Origin: Rhodococcus triatomae
GTDB taxonomy: Bacteria > Actinomycetota > Actinomycetes > Mycobacteriales > Mycobacteriaceae
DNA length: 64,000 nucleotides
Assembly (NCBI RefSeq): GCF_014217785.1
Contig: NZ_CP048814.1
Coordinates: 2,418,001 to 2,482,000 of the forward strand
Direction: 5' to 3'
The position numbers and the translations under genes were made by a program. This document shows positions 41,506 through 50,524 of this stretch, piece after piece. How positions within the stretch are numbered: position 1 is the first letter of the stretch; each line of letters opens with the position of its first letter. A model generated the notes under the pieces. It did no database searches. It was not told the origin of the DNA and saw only the letters and a list, made by a program, of their open reading frames with translations.

Positions 41506-43185
41506 ATGGACCTTGCCACCTGCGACCCGGATCTGCGCGTCGCCTTCGCCCGCTACGAGCGGGCCCTGATGCGTAACGACGTCGACGAACTCGACACCCT
41601 GTTCGCTCGCGGGCACACCACGATCCGCAGCGACGGCGGCCGCACCCTGGTCGGACACGAGGCCATCGCGCAGTTCCGCGCGGGACGGTCGGGAGCGCCA
41701 CGACGGGAGCTGAGGCGCGTCCACGTCCGGCCGATCGGCCCCTCCGCTGCGGTGATCGTCGCCGAGAGCATCAGGATCTCCGAGAATGGCAGTGCCGAAG
41801 GTGATCTCGCCGTACAGACCCAGGTGTGGGAGCGGGACGAACGGTGCGGGTGGGTCGTGACCACCGCCCACGTCTCCACGTCTCCGCGGCCGGTGTATGC
41901 GCCCGTGGACCCCGGCGATGCGAGGATCTGGCGGAGCGCGCACGGCGCCGTGCCACCGGCCATCGGGGCGGACGACGGCCCGCTGCGTCGTCGGCGGATC
42001 GCGGTGAAAGACCTCTTCGCGGTGGAGGGTCATCCGATCGGCGCGGGGAACCCGCGGATACTGGCGACGGCCGAGGTCGAACCCCGACACGCACGCGCGG
42101 TCGCGGACCTGCTCGTGGCCGGCGCGGATGTCGTCGGTATCGCACACACCGACGAACTGGCGTTCTCCCTGTCGGGTACCAACGCCCACTACGGCACGCC
42201 GCCGAACCCGGCAGCTCCCGGACACGTTCCCGGTGGATCCACGAGCGGGCCGGCCTCCGCGGTGGCCGCAGGCGCGGCCGACATCGGACTCGGCACCGAC
42301 ACCGCCGGGTCCGTCCGGGTCCCCGCCTCCCACTGCGGTCTCTACGGGCTCCGGACGACGCACGGCGCCGTCTCGCGGGAGGGGCTCGTCGGCCTCGCGC
42401 CCTCCTTCGACAGTGTGGGTGTGCTCACGCGCGACGCAGGATTGCTGCGCTCCGCGGCGAACGCGCTGCTGCCGGCCGGGCCCCGGCACGCCGTCGACAG
42501 GGTGGTATGGGTACCGGAGTTGACGGGCCTCGCGACGCCTGCTGCCGCGGCGTCGTTCACGGCGGGTCTCGAGGCACTCACGTTGCGCGACTGCGCTGCC
42601 GGGCCCACACTGCCTGCGGCGGTGTCGGTGTCGCTCGATTACCCTCCGGGTGTCGACCTGGACGGGATACTCGCCGCGTTCCGCGTCGTCCAGGCCGCCG
42701 AAGCCTGGCGCCTGCACGGAACGTTCGTCACCGGGAACGGCGACGCGCTCGACCCCGCCGTCCGCGCGCGGTTCGCTGCCGGACGGACGGTGGATGCCGC
42801 GACGGAGTCCGAGGCGCGCGCCGTGCTCACCCGGATGCGGGCGAGCCTGCACGGACTGCTCCCTCCGGGCACGGTCCTCGCACTGCCGGCCACCTCGTCG
42901 GGGGCACTGCCGGTCGCCGCGGAACCCGAGGCCGTCGAACGCACCCGCGCCGCGACTCTGCGCCTGACCTGCCTGGCCTCCCTCGCCGGGCTGCCCGCTC
43001 TGTCGATGCCGCTCCTGGCAGACGGCGCGCTGCCACTCGGGCTGTGCCTGATCGCGGGCCCGGATGAGGACCACACCCTGCTCGACTTCGCCGTGTCCGA
43101 CCCCGCCGTGTCCGTCCCTGCAGTGTCCACCCCTGTCGTGTCCACTCCTGCCGTTTCCCCGAGCGCCACCTCGTCCATCCACTGA
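41506..43185 (+). CDS. AtzH-like domain fused to an amidase-signature hydrolase
   Basis: A 559-residue fusion. Residues 1 to about 130 look like the AtzH/DUF3225 NTF2-fold domain (RYERALMRNDVDELDTLFA, ending WVVTTAHVS). Residues about 150-530 are an amidase: Lys in IAVKDLFAVEG, Ser pair in GGSTSGP and GTDTAGSVRVPAS. In Pseudomonas ADP, AtzH works with the amidase AtzE on 1-carboxybiuret, so an amide from N-heterocycle breakdown is a fair guess. The C terminus ends in five VSxPA repeats. ATG 41506; GTG 41503 is possible. The isochorismatase-like gene follows after 14 bp. Confidence 0.88.
   Translation: MDLATCDPDLRVAFARYERALMRNDVDELDTLFARGHTTIRSDGGRTLVGHEAIAQFRAGRSGAPRRELRRVHVRPIGPSAAVIVAESIRISENGSAEGDLAVQTQVWERDERCGWVVTTAHVSTSPRPVYAPVDPGDARIWRSAHGAVPPAIGADDGPLRRRRIAVKDLFAVEGHPIGAGNPRILATAEVEPRHARAVADLLVAGADVVGIAHTDELAFSLSGTNAHYGTPPNPAAPGHVPGGSTSGPASAVAAGAADIGLGTDTAGSVRVPASHCGLYGLRTTHGAVSREGLVGLAPSFDSVGVLTRDAGLLRSAANALLPAGPRHAVDRVVWVPELTGLATPAAAASFTAGLEALTLRDCAAGPTLPAAVSVSLDYPPGVDLDGILAAFRVVQAAEAWRLHGTFVTGNGDALDPAVRARFAAGRTVDAATESEARAVLTRMRASLHGLLPPGTVLALPATSSGALPVAAEPEAVERTRAATLRLTCLASLAGLPALSMPLLADGALPLGLCLIAGPDEDHTLLDFAVSDPAVSVPAVSTPVVSTPAVSPSATSSIH
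43093..43167 (+). repeat. 15-bp tandem repeat encoding VSxPA, five copies
   Basis: Five in-frame 15-bp units (43093, 43108, 43123, 43138, 43153) encode VSDPA, VSVPA, VSTPV, VSTPA and VSPSA near the C terminus of the AtzH-amidase fusion. Confidence 0.9.
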
Positions 43186-43199
43186 CCCGAGGAGTGATC

Positions 43200-43982
43200 G
43201 TGTCGCCGATAACCCAGCCGGCCGTACCGGGTGCCGCGCAGCGCCGTACGCGAGGACGCAATGCGTGGCAGCTCGATCCGGAGCACGTGGACCTGCGGCG
43301 AGCGGCGCTCGAGGCGGAGCCGATCGAGATCGACGCGCGGCCACAGCGGATCACGATGGACCTGTCCAGGACCGCGCTCGTCGTGGTCGACATGCAGAAC
43401 GACTTCTGCCATCGCGACGGCTGGTTGTCCGGCATCGGTGTGGACGTCACGCCGGCGCGGGCCCCGATCACGCCGTTACGGAGTCTGATTCCGAGTCTGC
43501 GTGATCGGGGTGTGCCGATCGTCTGGGTGAACTGGGGGAACCGTCCCGATCGCGCGAACCTCCCGCCGGGGGTTCTGCACGTGTACGATCCGGCAGGTTC
43601 GGGAGTCGGAATCGGTAGCCGCGCCAATGCGGCGGGTGCGCCCGTCCTCGAACGGGGTAGCTGGTCGGCGGCGATCGTCGACGAACTCGTCCAGGAGCCG
43701 TGGGACGTCTGCGTCGACAAGTATCGGATGAGCGGATTCGTCGACACACCACTGGATTCGATCCTGCGCAACCTGCGTGTGGACACCCTGCTGTTCGCGG
43801 GTGTGAATGCGGATCAGTGTGTCCTTGCCACGCTGGCCGACGCGGCCGACCTCGGGTACGACGTGGTGATGCTCACCGATGCGGTGGGGACGACGTCGCC
43901 CGAATTCTGTATGGAAGCCACGGTCTACAACGTGCGTCAGTGCTATGGATTCACCGCGGAGAGCGGCGCATTCACCGGGTGA
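43200..43982 (+). CDS. Isochorismatase-family cysteine hydrolase
   Basis: A 260-residue cysteine hydrolase. The catalytic triad is visible: Asp in VVDMQNDF, Lys in VDKYRMSGF and Cys in GVNADQCVLATL. The family includes biuret hydrolase, ureidoacrylate hydrolase and nicotinamidase. GTG 43200 follows GAGGAG. It is in the same operon as the AtzH-amidase fusion, which supports a role in stepwise release of nitrogen from an amide substrate. The exact substrate is unknown. Confidence 0.88.
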   Translation: MSPITQPAVPGAAQRRTRGRNAWQLDPEHVDLRRAALEAEPIEIDARPQRITMDLSRTALVVVDMQNDFCHRDGWLSGIGVDVTPARAPITPLRSLIPSLRDRGVPIVWVNWGNRPDRANLPPGVLHVYDPAGSGVGIGSRANAAGAPVLERGSWSAAIVDELVQEPWDVCVDKYRMSGFVDTPLDSILRNLRVDTLLFAGVNADQCVLATLADAADLGYDVVMLTDAVGTTSPEFCMEATVYNVRQCYGFTAESGAFTG

Positions 43983-44034
43983 GGTGCGGGCAGCCGGCCG
44001 CACCCCACCCGGTGTCGTCAGGGGCCGGTCCCGA

Positions 44035-45057
44035 TCACAGGTCCAGCACCAGCCGCGGACCGCACGCACGCGAGACGCAGATCATCATCGTCTCGCCCTC
44101 GGCACGCTCCTCCGGTGTGAGAACCGCGTCCCTGTGCTCGATTTCGCCGCTCACCACCTCCACCTCGCACGTACCGCAGATTCCCTCGCGGCACGAGGAC
44201 GCCGCCAGCAGGTCGGCTTCCTCGACGACGTCGAGGATCGATCGGTCGGTGGGCACGGACAGAGTACGGCCGCTGGTCGCCAGGTGGACCTCGAACGGCC
44301 GGGCAGTGGCGGCGGTGTCCGGGGCCGGCGGGACGAAGCGCTCGGTGAAGACGTCCACCGCGGGCAATGGTGCGACGGCCTCCTCGACCGCGGAGAGCAG
44401 TCCCGTGGGACCGCAGCAGTAGACGGCGGTTCCCCGTTCGAGTCCGGACAGTGCCGTCCGAGGATCCCAGCGTCCCTCGGTGACCGAGTCGTGCAGGGTG
44501 ATCTGTCCGGGCCAGGCCGCGACGAGATCGCCTGCATACGGCATCCGGTCGGCGCCCCGGCCGCAGTAGTGGAGTTGCCACGACCGCCCCGAGGCGGCTG
44601 CGGCTCGGGCGAGAGCGAGCATCGGCGTGATTCCGATGCCACCGGCCACGAGGACGTAGCCGGCCGCGCGCACCAGCGGGAAATGGTTGCGCGGCGGCCG
44701 CACTCGCACTCGCGCGCCGACCCGCAGGTCATCGTGGACACGGGCGGATCCGCCGCGACCGGGCGCCTCGCGCCGGACGGCGATCATGAACGTGCTGCGC
44801 TCCTCGGGGGTACCGCACAACGAGTACTGACGGACGAGATCCTCCGCGAGCACGAGGTCGAGGTGCGCGCCGGGCGCCCACGGAGGGAGGACGGACCGGT
44901 CCGGCCGGGCAAGAGTCAGTTCGACGACGTCGTGGGCGACGGTCCGTCGCTCGATGACGACGACCTCGAGCGAGTCGGTACCCGGCCCGGTGGGTGCCGG
45001 GGTGCCCGGCGTGGAGGGACTGGATGTGGGGGATTGGGGCGTGGAGGGATGGGACAC
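44035..45057 (-). CDS. VanB/phthalate-dioxygenase-type reductase
   Basis: A 340-residue oxygenase reductase. After 25 Ser/Pro/Thr-rich residues come an FMN domain with RQYSLCG, a NAD domain with VAGGIGITPMLA and YCCGPTGLL, and a C-terminal plant-type [2Fe-2S] ferredoxin with SSCREGICGTCEV and the last Cys in MMICVSRA. Such proteins feed electrons to Rieske oxygenases, but none is encoded in this window. GTG 45057. Operator 3 in the upstream gap could control it. Confidence 0.9.
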   Translation of the reverse strand: MSHPSTPQSPTSSPSTPGTPAPTGPGTDSLEVVVIERRTVAHDVVELTLARPDRSVLPPWAPGAHLDLVLAEDLVRQYSLCGTPEERSTFMIAVRREAPGRGGSARVHDDLRVGARVRVRPPRNHFPLVRAAGYVLVAGGIGITPMLALARAAAASGRSWQLHYCGRGADRMPYAGDLVAAWPGQITLHDSVTEGRWDPRTALSGLERGTAVYCCGPTGLLSAVEEAVAPLPAVDVFTERFVPPAPDTAATARPFEVHLATSGRTLSVPTDRSILDVVEEADLLAASSCREGICGTCEVEVVSGEIEHRDAVLTPEERAEGETMMICVSRACGPRLVLDL

Positions 45058-45205
45058 GGACGACTCCTGTATCTGTGCGTCCGCCGCGCGAGTGTCCCAG
45101 CCACGAGACCTGCACTGCCGCCGGGCCGTAGCCGGGCGTGCCAGGTCATGATTCTAGGGCACGGCGCAGGTGCTGCAACCGGAGAGCGCGCCCGAGTCCG
45201 CCTCT

Positions 45206-45280
45206 CGCGCCGAGGTGTGACACGCCCCCTCGTGCCGAGGTGTGACACGCTCCCTCGTGCCGAGGTTTAACACAACGAGA
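45206..45280. repeat. 25-bp tandem repeat, three copies
   Basis: Units at 45206-45230, 45231-45255 and 45256-45280. The shared core is CCGAGGTGTGACACG (CCGAGGTTTAACACA in the third). GTGTGACAC in each unit is a near-palindrome, so each copy could be a protein-binding site. Confidence 0.85.
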
Positions 45281-45324
45281 GGCCTGGTTTACCGAGGCGC
45301 AACATCTGCGCCCCCATACTGAGG

Positions 45325-45343
45325 ATGTTGATGGAGTCAACAT
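45325..45343. promoter_or_regulatory. Operator 3 of the XRE-cupin regulon
   Basis: ATGTT (45325-45329) and AACAT (45339-45343) around a 9-bp spacer; the full sequence is ATGTTGATGGAGTCAACAT. It lies between the reductase and the ATPase gene. Confidence 0.72.
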
Positions 45344-45393
45344 TTTGTCTGCCACCGCGGTGGTACCCGTCGCCGCCCGCACGACCGTCCCAG

Positions 45394-45453
45394 CCCCGAC
45401 CGCAACAACCCCGACCGCAACAACCCCGACAGCAACAACTCAGACCGCAACAC
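45394..45453 (+). repeat. 15-bp tandem repeat, four copies
   Basis: Units of CCCCGACCGCAACAA at 45394, 45409, 45424 (one change) and 45439 (several changes), ending just before the GGAGGT ribosome site of the ATPase gene. They would lie in the mRNA leader. Confidence 0.9.
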
Positions 45454-45465
45454 CGGAGGTAGTCG

Positions 45466-46233
45466 ATGTCTCCCATGAGTGACGCGCCCCCCGCGTCCGG
45501 CACGCAAGTCCTCGGCTTCGAGAGCACCCATCTGGTCTACCCCAACGGGACCAGGGCGCTCGAGAGCATCGATCTCACAGTGCGTGCCGGCGAGTTCGTC
45601 AGTGTCGTAGGGCCTTCGGGATGTGGAAAGTCCACTCTTCTGCGCATCGCATCCGGCCTGGAGTCGGCCAGCGGTGGCTACACCCAAGTGGGCGCGAACC
45701 GGATCGGCTATGTGTTCCAGGACGCGACACTGCTGCCGTGGCGCAGCGTGCGCGACAACATCGCGCTGCTCGCCGAACTGGACGGCGTGCCCAAGGCGGA
45801 ACGTTATCGGCGCGCCGACGAGGCCATCGAGCTCGTCGGGCTCACCGGATTCGAGAAGCACCTCCCCCACATGCTGTCCGGGGGTATGCGCATGCGGACG
45901 TCGGTGGCCCGCTCGCTCACGCTCGATCCCGAACTCTTCCTGTTCGACGAACCCTTCGGCGCACTCGACGAGATCACCCGTCAGCGCTTGGGCGACGAGA
46001 CCACCAGGCTCTTCGCGGACCGCCGGTTCGCCGGCCTGTTCGTCACCCACTCGGTCTCCGAGGCGGTGTACCTGTCCACCCGGGTCGTGATCATGTCGGG
46101 ACGTCCGGGCCGGATCGTCAACGACATCGAGATCCCCTTCGACTACCCGAGAGATCCTTCCATCCGCTTCACCGCCGAATTCACCTCGCTCGCGGAGAAG
46201 ATCTCCGATGCCCTCCGGGAGGCACACTCGTGA
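45466..46233 (+). CDS. ABC importer ATPase, SsuB/TauB-like (copy 2)
   Basis: A 255-residue ATPase with Walker A GPSGCGKST, Q-loop FQDATLLPW, signature LSGGMRMR and Walker B LFLFDEPFGALDE. It is close to the ATPase at 25930. ATG 45466 has GGAGGT 5 bp ahead. The permease GTG overlaps its stop. Confidence 0.93.
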   Translation: MSPMSDAPPASGTQVLGFESTHLVYPNGTRALESIDLTVRAGEFVSVVGPSGCGKSTLLRIASGLESASGGYTQVGANRIGYVFQDATLLPWRSVRDNIALLAELDGVPKAERYRRADEAIELVGLTGFEKHLPHMLSGGMRMRTSVARSLTLDPELFLFDEPFGALDEITRQRLGDETTRLFADRRFAGLFVTHSVSEAVYLSTRVVIMSGRPGRIVNDIEIPFDYPRDPSIRFTAEFTSLAEKISDALREAHS

Positions 46234-47135
46234 GTACCCCGACGCAGACCTCGGATGCCGCCACCGCTGTCGGTGGGGGAGCCGGCACGAACGGTTCCGG
46301 GGCCGGAGAACCCGACGCCGGACATGCCGTCTCCGTCACCGGATCGCGCAGCGGCCGCCGATCGCTGATGCCCGTGCTCGGCCCGCTCGCCGTGTTCGCG
46401 GTCATCATCGCCGCGTGGTACGCGGTGTCGTACCTGTTGCTCGATCCGGCGCGGCGATTCCTGATGCCGCCGCCACACGAGGTGATCAGCAAGGGGCTGT
46501 TCGGGCCCAACGCCCCCGACATGTGGGAGGCGTTGGGACGCACGACCACGGTGGCGCTGACCGGGCTGGCCATCGCGGCGGTGGTCGGGATCTCCTGGGC
46601 CGTGCTCATGTCTCAGGCGCAGTGGGCCGAGACTTCGCTGTTCCCCTATGCCGTGGTACTGCAGTGTATTCCGATTCTCGCCCTCGTTCCGCTCATCGGA
46701 TTCTGGTTCGGATTCGGGTTCTCCGCCCGCGTCCTGGTGTGCGTGCTCATCGCGCTGTTCCCGATCGTGACCAACACGCTGTTCGGGCTCAAGTCCGTCG
46801 ATCGCGGACATCGAGAACTGTTCGCGCTGCACAAGACCCGTCGGGTCACGAGGCTGTTCAAGCTCGAGTTCCCGGCCGCGATGCCCGCGATCTTCGCGGG
46901 GCTGCGGATCTCCGCCGGACTCGCCGTCGTCGGTGCCATCGTCGGAGACTTCTTCTTCAAACAGGGTGCTCCGGGTATCGGCATCCTGATCGACAACTAC
47001 CGGTCGCGGCTCCAGTCACCCCAGCTGTTCGCCGCGATCCTGTTGGCCTCCGCGCTCGGCGTGGCCGTGTTCGCACTGTTCGGATGGCTCTCCAACCGTG
47101 TCGTCGGCAAGTGGCACAACCCGGTTCGTCGCTGA
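46230..47135 (+). CDS. ABC importer permease (copy 2)
   Basis: A 301-residue BPD_transp_1 permease with about 45 flexible residues before the first helix (PLAVFAVIIAAWYAVSYLLL). The coupling region reads EFPAAMPAIFAGLRISAGL. GTG 46230 overlaps the ATPase stop. It closely parallels the permease at 26712, including the RRFLMPPP/RRFLLPPP segment after helix 1. Confidence 0.92.
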   Translation: MSTPTQTSDAATAVGGGAGTNGSGAGEPDAGHAVSVTGSRSGRRSLMPVLGPLAVFAVIIAAWYAVSYLLLDPARRFLMPPPHEVISKGLFGPNAPDMWEALGRTTTVALTGLAIAAVVGISWAVLMSQAQWAETSLFPYAVVLQCIPILALVPLIGFWFGFGFSARVLVCVLIALFPIVTNTLFGLKSVDRGHRELFALHKTRRVTRLFKLEFPAAMPAIFAGLRISAGLAVVGAIVGDFFFKQGAPGIGILIDNYRSRLQSPQLFAAILLASALGVAVFALFGWLSNRVVGKWHNPVRR

Positions 47136-47185
47136 CGCACTGTTCTGCTCGTCCTCCCTCGTCCCCTCTCCTCCAGGAGCGCTAC

Positions 47186-48370
47186 ATGACTCGTCCAGTC
47201 CGCACCCGACGTCTCAGGACCACCCGCCGCGCCGCGGTACTCGCCGTCGCCGCCTCCGGCCTGCTCACCGCCTGTTCCGGTGGGACCGAATCGGCCATGT
47301 CCGGTTACGACGGGGAGATCGGTGCGCTCGATCTGTCCGGTGACTGTCCGGAGAAGATCGTCGTCCAGACCGACTGGAACCCCGAGGCCGAGCACGGCTC
47401 CATCTATCAGCTGATCGGCCCTGGCGCGAACGTGGATGCCGGGAGCAAGCGCACCTCGGGGCCCCTCTTCGCCGGCGGCGAGTACACCGGGGTGGACATA
47501 GAAGTGCGTTCCGGCGGCCCCGCGATCGGGTTCCAGACCGTGATCTCGCAGATGTACCAGGATCCGGAGATCATGCTCGGGTTCATCGACACCGACCAGG
47601 CCATCCAGGCCGCCGACAGCAACCCCACGACATCGGTGCTGGCGCCGCTCGAGGTGAGCCCCATGATGATCATGTGGGACCCGGAGACCTATCCGGAAGT
47701 GGAGTCCATCGCCGATCTGAAGGACACCGACGCAAAGGTGCTGTACTTCGAAGGCTCTGCCTACATGGACTATCTCACCGGGGCCGACATTCTCTCGCCG
47801 GACCAGGTGGACGGCAGCTACGACGGCACACCGGCGAACTTCGTGACCGCGGGTGGCGCCAACGCCCAGCAGGGCTTCGCGAGTTCCGAGCCGTACGTGT
47901 ACGAGCACGAGGTGGAGGGCTGGATGAAGCCGGTGGGCCTGCAACTCGTCCACGACGCCGGATTCCCCACCTACAAGTCCGCAATCGGGTTGCGGAGCGA
48001 CGACGTCGACACGCATTCCGCGTGCCTGAGCAAGCTGGTCCCGGCCATACAGCAGTCGATGAACGACTACTACGCCGACCCGACCGCGACGAACGATCTG
48101 ATGATCGAGGCGATCGAGAAGTACGACACCGGTTGGGTCTACGGACATCCCAACGCGGAGTACGGTGCCGCCACGATGAAGGAGCTGGGTCTCGTGGGCA
48201 ACGGTGACAACGCCACGATGGGCGACTTCGACCTCGACCGCGTACAGCACCTCCTCGACATCACGACACCGATCTTCGCCGAACAGGGCATCACGATCCC
48301 GGCCGACCTGGCTCCGGAGACGCTGGTGACGAACGAGTTCGTCGATCCCTCCATCGGATTCACGGGATAG
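47186..48370 (+). CDS. ABC importer substrate-binding lipoprotein, NMT1-like (copy 2)
   Basis: A 394-residue exported lipoprotein with lipobox LTAC (Cys about residue 30) after an RR-containing signal peptide. It is a paralogue of the protein at 24455. ATG 47186 follows AGGAG. It ends 4 bp before the FAD oxidase gene, so import and oxidation are in one operon. The ligand is probably related to, but not the same as, that of copy 1. Confidence 0.88.
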   Translation: MTRPVRTRRLRTTRRAAVLAVAASGLLTACSGGTESAMSGYDGEIGALDLSGDCPEKIVVQTDWNPEAEHGSIYQLIGPGANVDAGSKRTSGPLFAGGEYTGVDIEVRSGGPAIGFQTVISQMYQDPEIMLGFIDTDQAIQAADSNPTTSVLAPLEVSPMMIMWDPETYPEVESIADLKDTDAKVLYFEGSAYMDYLTGADILSPDQVDGSYDGTPANFVTAGGANAQQGFASSEPYVYEHEVEGWMKPVGLQLVHDAGFPTYKSAIGLRSDDVDTHSACLSKLVPAIQQSMNDYYADPTATNDLMIEAIEKYDTGWVYGHPNAEYGAATMKELGLVGNGDNATMGDFDLDRVQHLLDITTPIFAEQGITIPADLAPETLVTNEFVDPSIGFTG

Positions 48371-48374
48371 CCCG

Positions 48375-49751
48375 ATGGCGGTGGACACGACGACGGCCAC
48401 TCCCGCACCACAGCCGGCCCCCGTGACGATGTCGGCGCCGTCGGATTCCGGCCGGCCCGACTTCGGCCCGTCGGACGTCGACGCGCTGATCGACGATCTC
48501 GTGCGGATCCTCGGCCCGCGAGGAGTCGGGACGCAGCCGCGCACTCTCGCACGGGCGTCGAGGGACGGCTCCGGGATGAGTCCGATCCTGACGGCGCAGC
48601 ACCCACTGGGCCGTCCGGACGTGGTCTGCTTCCCCACGACGGTCGAGCAGGTTCCGGCCGTCGTACGGGCGGCGGTCCGCCACGGAGTCCCGATCACGAC
48701 CAGGGGCAAGGGCACCGGCAACTACGGACAGGTGATTCCCCGCTTCGGCGGACTGGTGATGGACATGACCTCCCTGCGCCGGATCGTCGAGGTCACGGAC
48801 CGCACCGTCACGGCCGAGGCCGGAACGAGGATGATCGCACTCGAACAGGCCGCCTGGGAGCACGGACGTCAGCTGTGGATGTATCCGTCGACGGTGCAGT
48901 CCACCCTCGGGGGGTTTCTCAGCGGCGGCTCGGCGGGGACGGGTTCGATCGTGCACGGCCGCAACCACATGGGCTTCGTGGAATCCCTGGACGTGGTGTT
49001 CGCGCATGCGGACGCGGAGATCGTCCACGTCAGTGGGCCCGATGCACAGCCGCTCGTACATACGTATGGTGTGGCCGGAATCGTGGTTCGCGCCACCGTG
49101 CGGGTCGAGCCGCTCCAACCCTGGCGCAGCGTCTACGCGAGCTTCCGCAGCCACCACGAGGCCTTCCCGGCGGCGTGGGAGCTGCGGAATCTGGATCCGA
49201 TGCCGCGCCTGTGTTCGGCGGACACGGCGACGGTCTCGGCGACGTTGCCTCCGGACGAGGCGATCCCGCGGGGGCGCTCGAGCCTGCGTGGCATCTTCGA
49301 CGCCACCACTGTCGACACCGTAGCGGCGGTGGTCGAAGCTGGGGGAGGCCGGGTGGAAGCGGTGCGGGAGGGCTTGCCGGGAACCGTCCGGCTGAGCACG
49401 CTCTCCTACAACCATCCGACGTGGTGGCTACAGAAAGCGGTGCCGGACAGGTACTTCCACATGGAGGTCCAGGGCGATGCCCTGGTTCACCGGCTGTCGG
49501 CGGTGGAGAACGTCTACGAGGGCGGGATGCTGCATCTCGAGGTCGGGTACCAGTCGATGGCGGGGATGCTCAACGGCGTCTATCGGGGCCCCGAGGACGT
49601 GTTCGCGGGCGTGCCGAAACTCGAGAAGCTGGGCGTGCGGGTGCATTCTCCGCACCAGTCCTATGTGGACCTCGACGCGGACAGGATCAAAGCCCTTGCC
49701 GGGCAGACGGATCCGCAGGGTCTCCTCAACCCGGGAAGGTGGATTCCGTGA
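48375..49751 (+). CDS. FAD-linked oxidase, GlcD/VAO-like
   Basis: A 458-residue flavoprotein with the FAD_binding_4 (PCMH-type) domain at about 75-250: PDVVCFPTTVEQVPAVV, then TRGKGTGNYGQ and the STLGGFLSGGSAGTGS segment. The C-terminal PGRW matches the family ending. Such enzymes oxidise alcohols, hydroxy acids or amines. The stop overlaps the creatininase-family GTG. Confidence 0.88.
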   Translation: MAVDTTTATPAPQPAPVTMSAPSDSGRPDFGPSDVDALIDDLVRILGPRGVGTQPRTLARASRDGSGMSPILTAQHPLGRPDVVCFPTTVEQVPAVVRAAVRHGVPITTRGKGTGNYGQVIPRFGGLVMDMTSLRRIVEVTDRTVTAEAGTRMIALEQAAWEHGRQLWMYPSTVQSTLGGFLSGGSAGTGSIVHGRNHMGFVESLDVVFAHADAEIVHVSGPDAQPLVHTYGVAGIVVRATVRVEPLQPWRSVYASFRSHHEAFPAAWELRNLDPMPRLCSADTATVSATLPPDEAIPRGRSSLRGIFDATTVDTVAAVVEAGGGRVEAVREGLPGTVRLSTLSYNHPTWWLQKAVPDRYFHMEVQGDALVHRLSAVENVYEGGMLHLEVGYQSMAGMLNGVYRGPEDVFAGVPKLEKLGVRVHSPHQSYVDLDADRIKALAGQTDPQGLLNPGRWIP

Positions 49752-50524
49752 CGACCCGCACCAGGAGGTACGTCGATCTGACGACGGCGGAGGTGTCCGA
49801 GGCGCTCTCGCGTGACTCGGTGCTGGTCCTGCCGACCGGGGCGATCGAGCCGCACGGTCCGCATCTGCCACTGAGCACCGACCTGGTGGTCGCGGAGGCG
49901 CTCGGACGCGAACTGGTGGACCGGGGCGCGGCTCTCGGACACGACGTGTGGTTGCTGCCCGCGCTGAGCTACACCAAGTCGGACGAGCACGCGCGCCTGC
50001 CGGGCACGATGTGGCTGGGAGCGCACACCTTGTTCGAGACGATCGTCGATCTCGGCAGGTCGATCGCGGCGACACCGGCCCGCAGGGTGCTGTTCGTCAA
50101 CGGGCACGGCGGGAACTCGGCACTTCTCGAGGTCGCGTGCCGAGAGTTGCGGCGCCGCTTCGATCTCCAGACCTTCCTGTACTCCGGCGGTGGCCGGCCG
50201 GGACCGACCGAGTGCGGGTTCGGCATCCACGCGGGATTCACCGAGACGTCGATGATGCTGCATCTGCGCCCGGATCTGGTGGACATGCGGCGCGCGGTGC
50301 GAGCCGTGCCGGAGTCGCTGGCCGAACACCGCTACGTGGGGTTCGGCAAGCCCGTCCGGTTCGGTTGGCTCTCGGACGACTTCTCCGCCTCGGGCGTCAT
50401 CGGCGACCCGACCCCGGCGAACGCCGATCAGGGGAAGGTGTTCTTCGAGGACGCGGTGTCGACGTTGGTGGGTGCGATCGGGGAGATCGCGTCGTTCGAC
50501 CCGGGGCGGGTGCTGCGTCCCTGA
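49748..50524 (+). CDS. Creatininase-family amidohydrolase
   Basis: A 258-residue metal-dependent hydrolase. PTGAIEPHGPHLPLSTD gives the Glu, His and Asp metal ligands, FVNGHGGN is the signature, and ETSMMLH supplies a further Glu. The family includes creatinine amidohydrolase, MftE and ArfB, all cleaving C-N bonds of cyclic amides or formamides. GTG 49748 overlaps the previous stop. The last 97 bases overlap the end of the convergent LysR gene. Confidence 0.88.
   Translation: MTTRTRRYVDLTTAEVSEALSRDSVLVLPTGAIEPHGPHLPLSTDLVVAEALGRELVDRGAALGHDVWLLPALSYTKSDEHARLPGTMWLGAHTLFETIVDLGRSIAATPARRVLFVNGHGGNSALLEVACRELRRRFDLQTFLYSGGGRPGPTECGFGIHAGFTETSMMLHLRPDLVDMRRAVRAVPESLAEHRYVGFGKPVRFGWLSDDFSASGVIGDPTPANADQGKVFFEDAVSTLVGAIGEIASFDPGRVLRP

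Larger units (their letters stand above)
45058..45465. other. Repeat-rich divergent control region, no gene
   Basis: A 408-bp gap between the reductase and the second ABC importer. It holds three 25-bp tandem repeats, operator 3 of the XRE-cupin regulon and four 15-bp tandem repeats just before the ATPase gene. I see no credible reading frame. Confidence 0.7.

Noticed and set aside
45206-45453. A CRISPR array at the tandem repeats
   Set aside because: The units are directly adjacent without unique spacers, and no cas gene is in the window.
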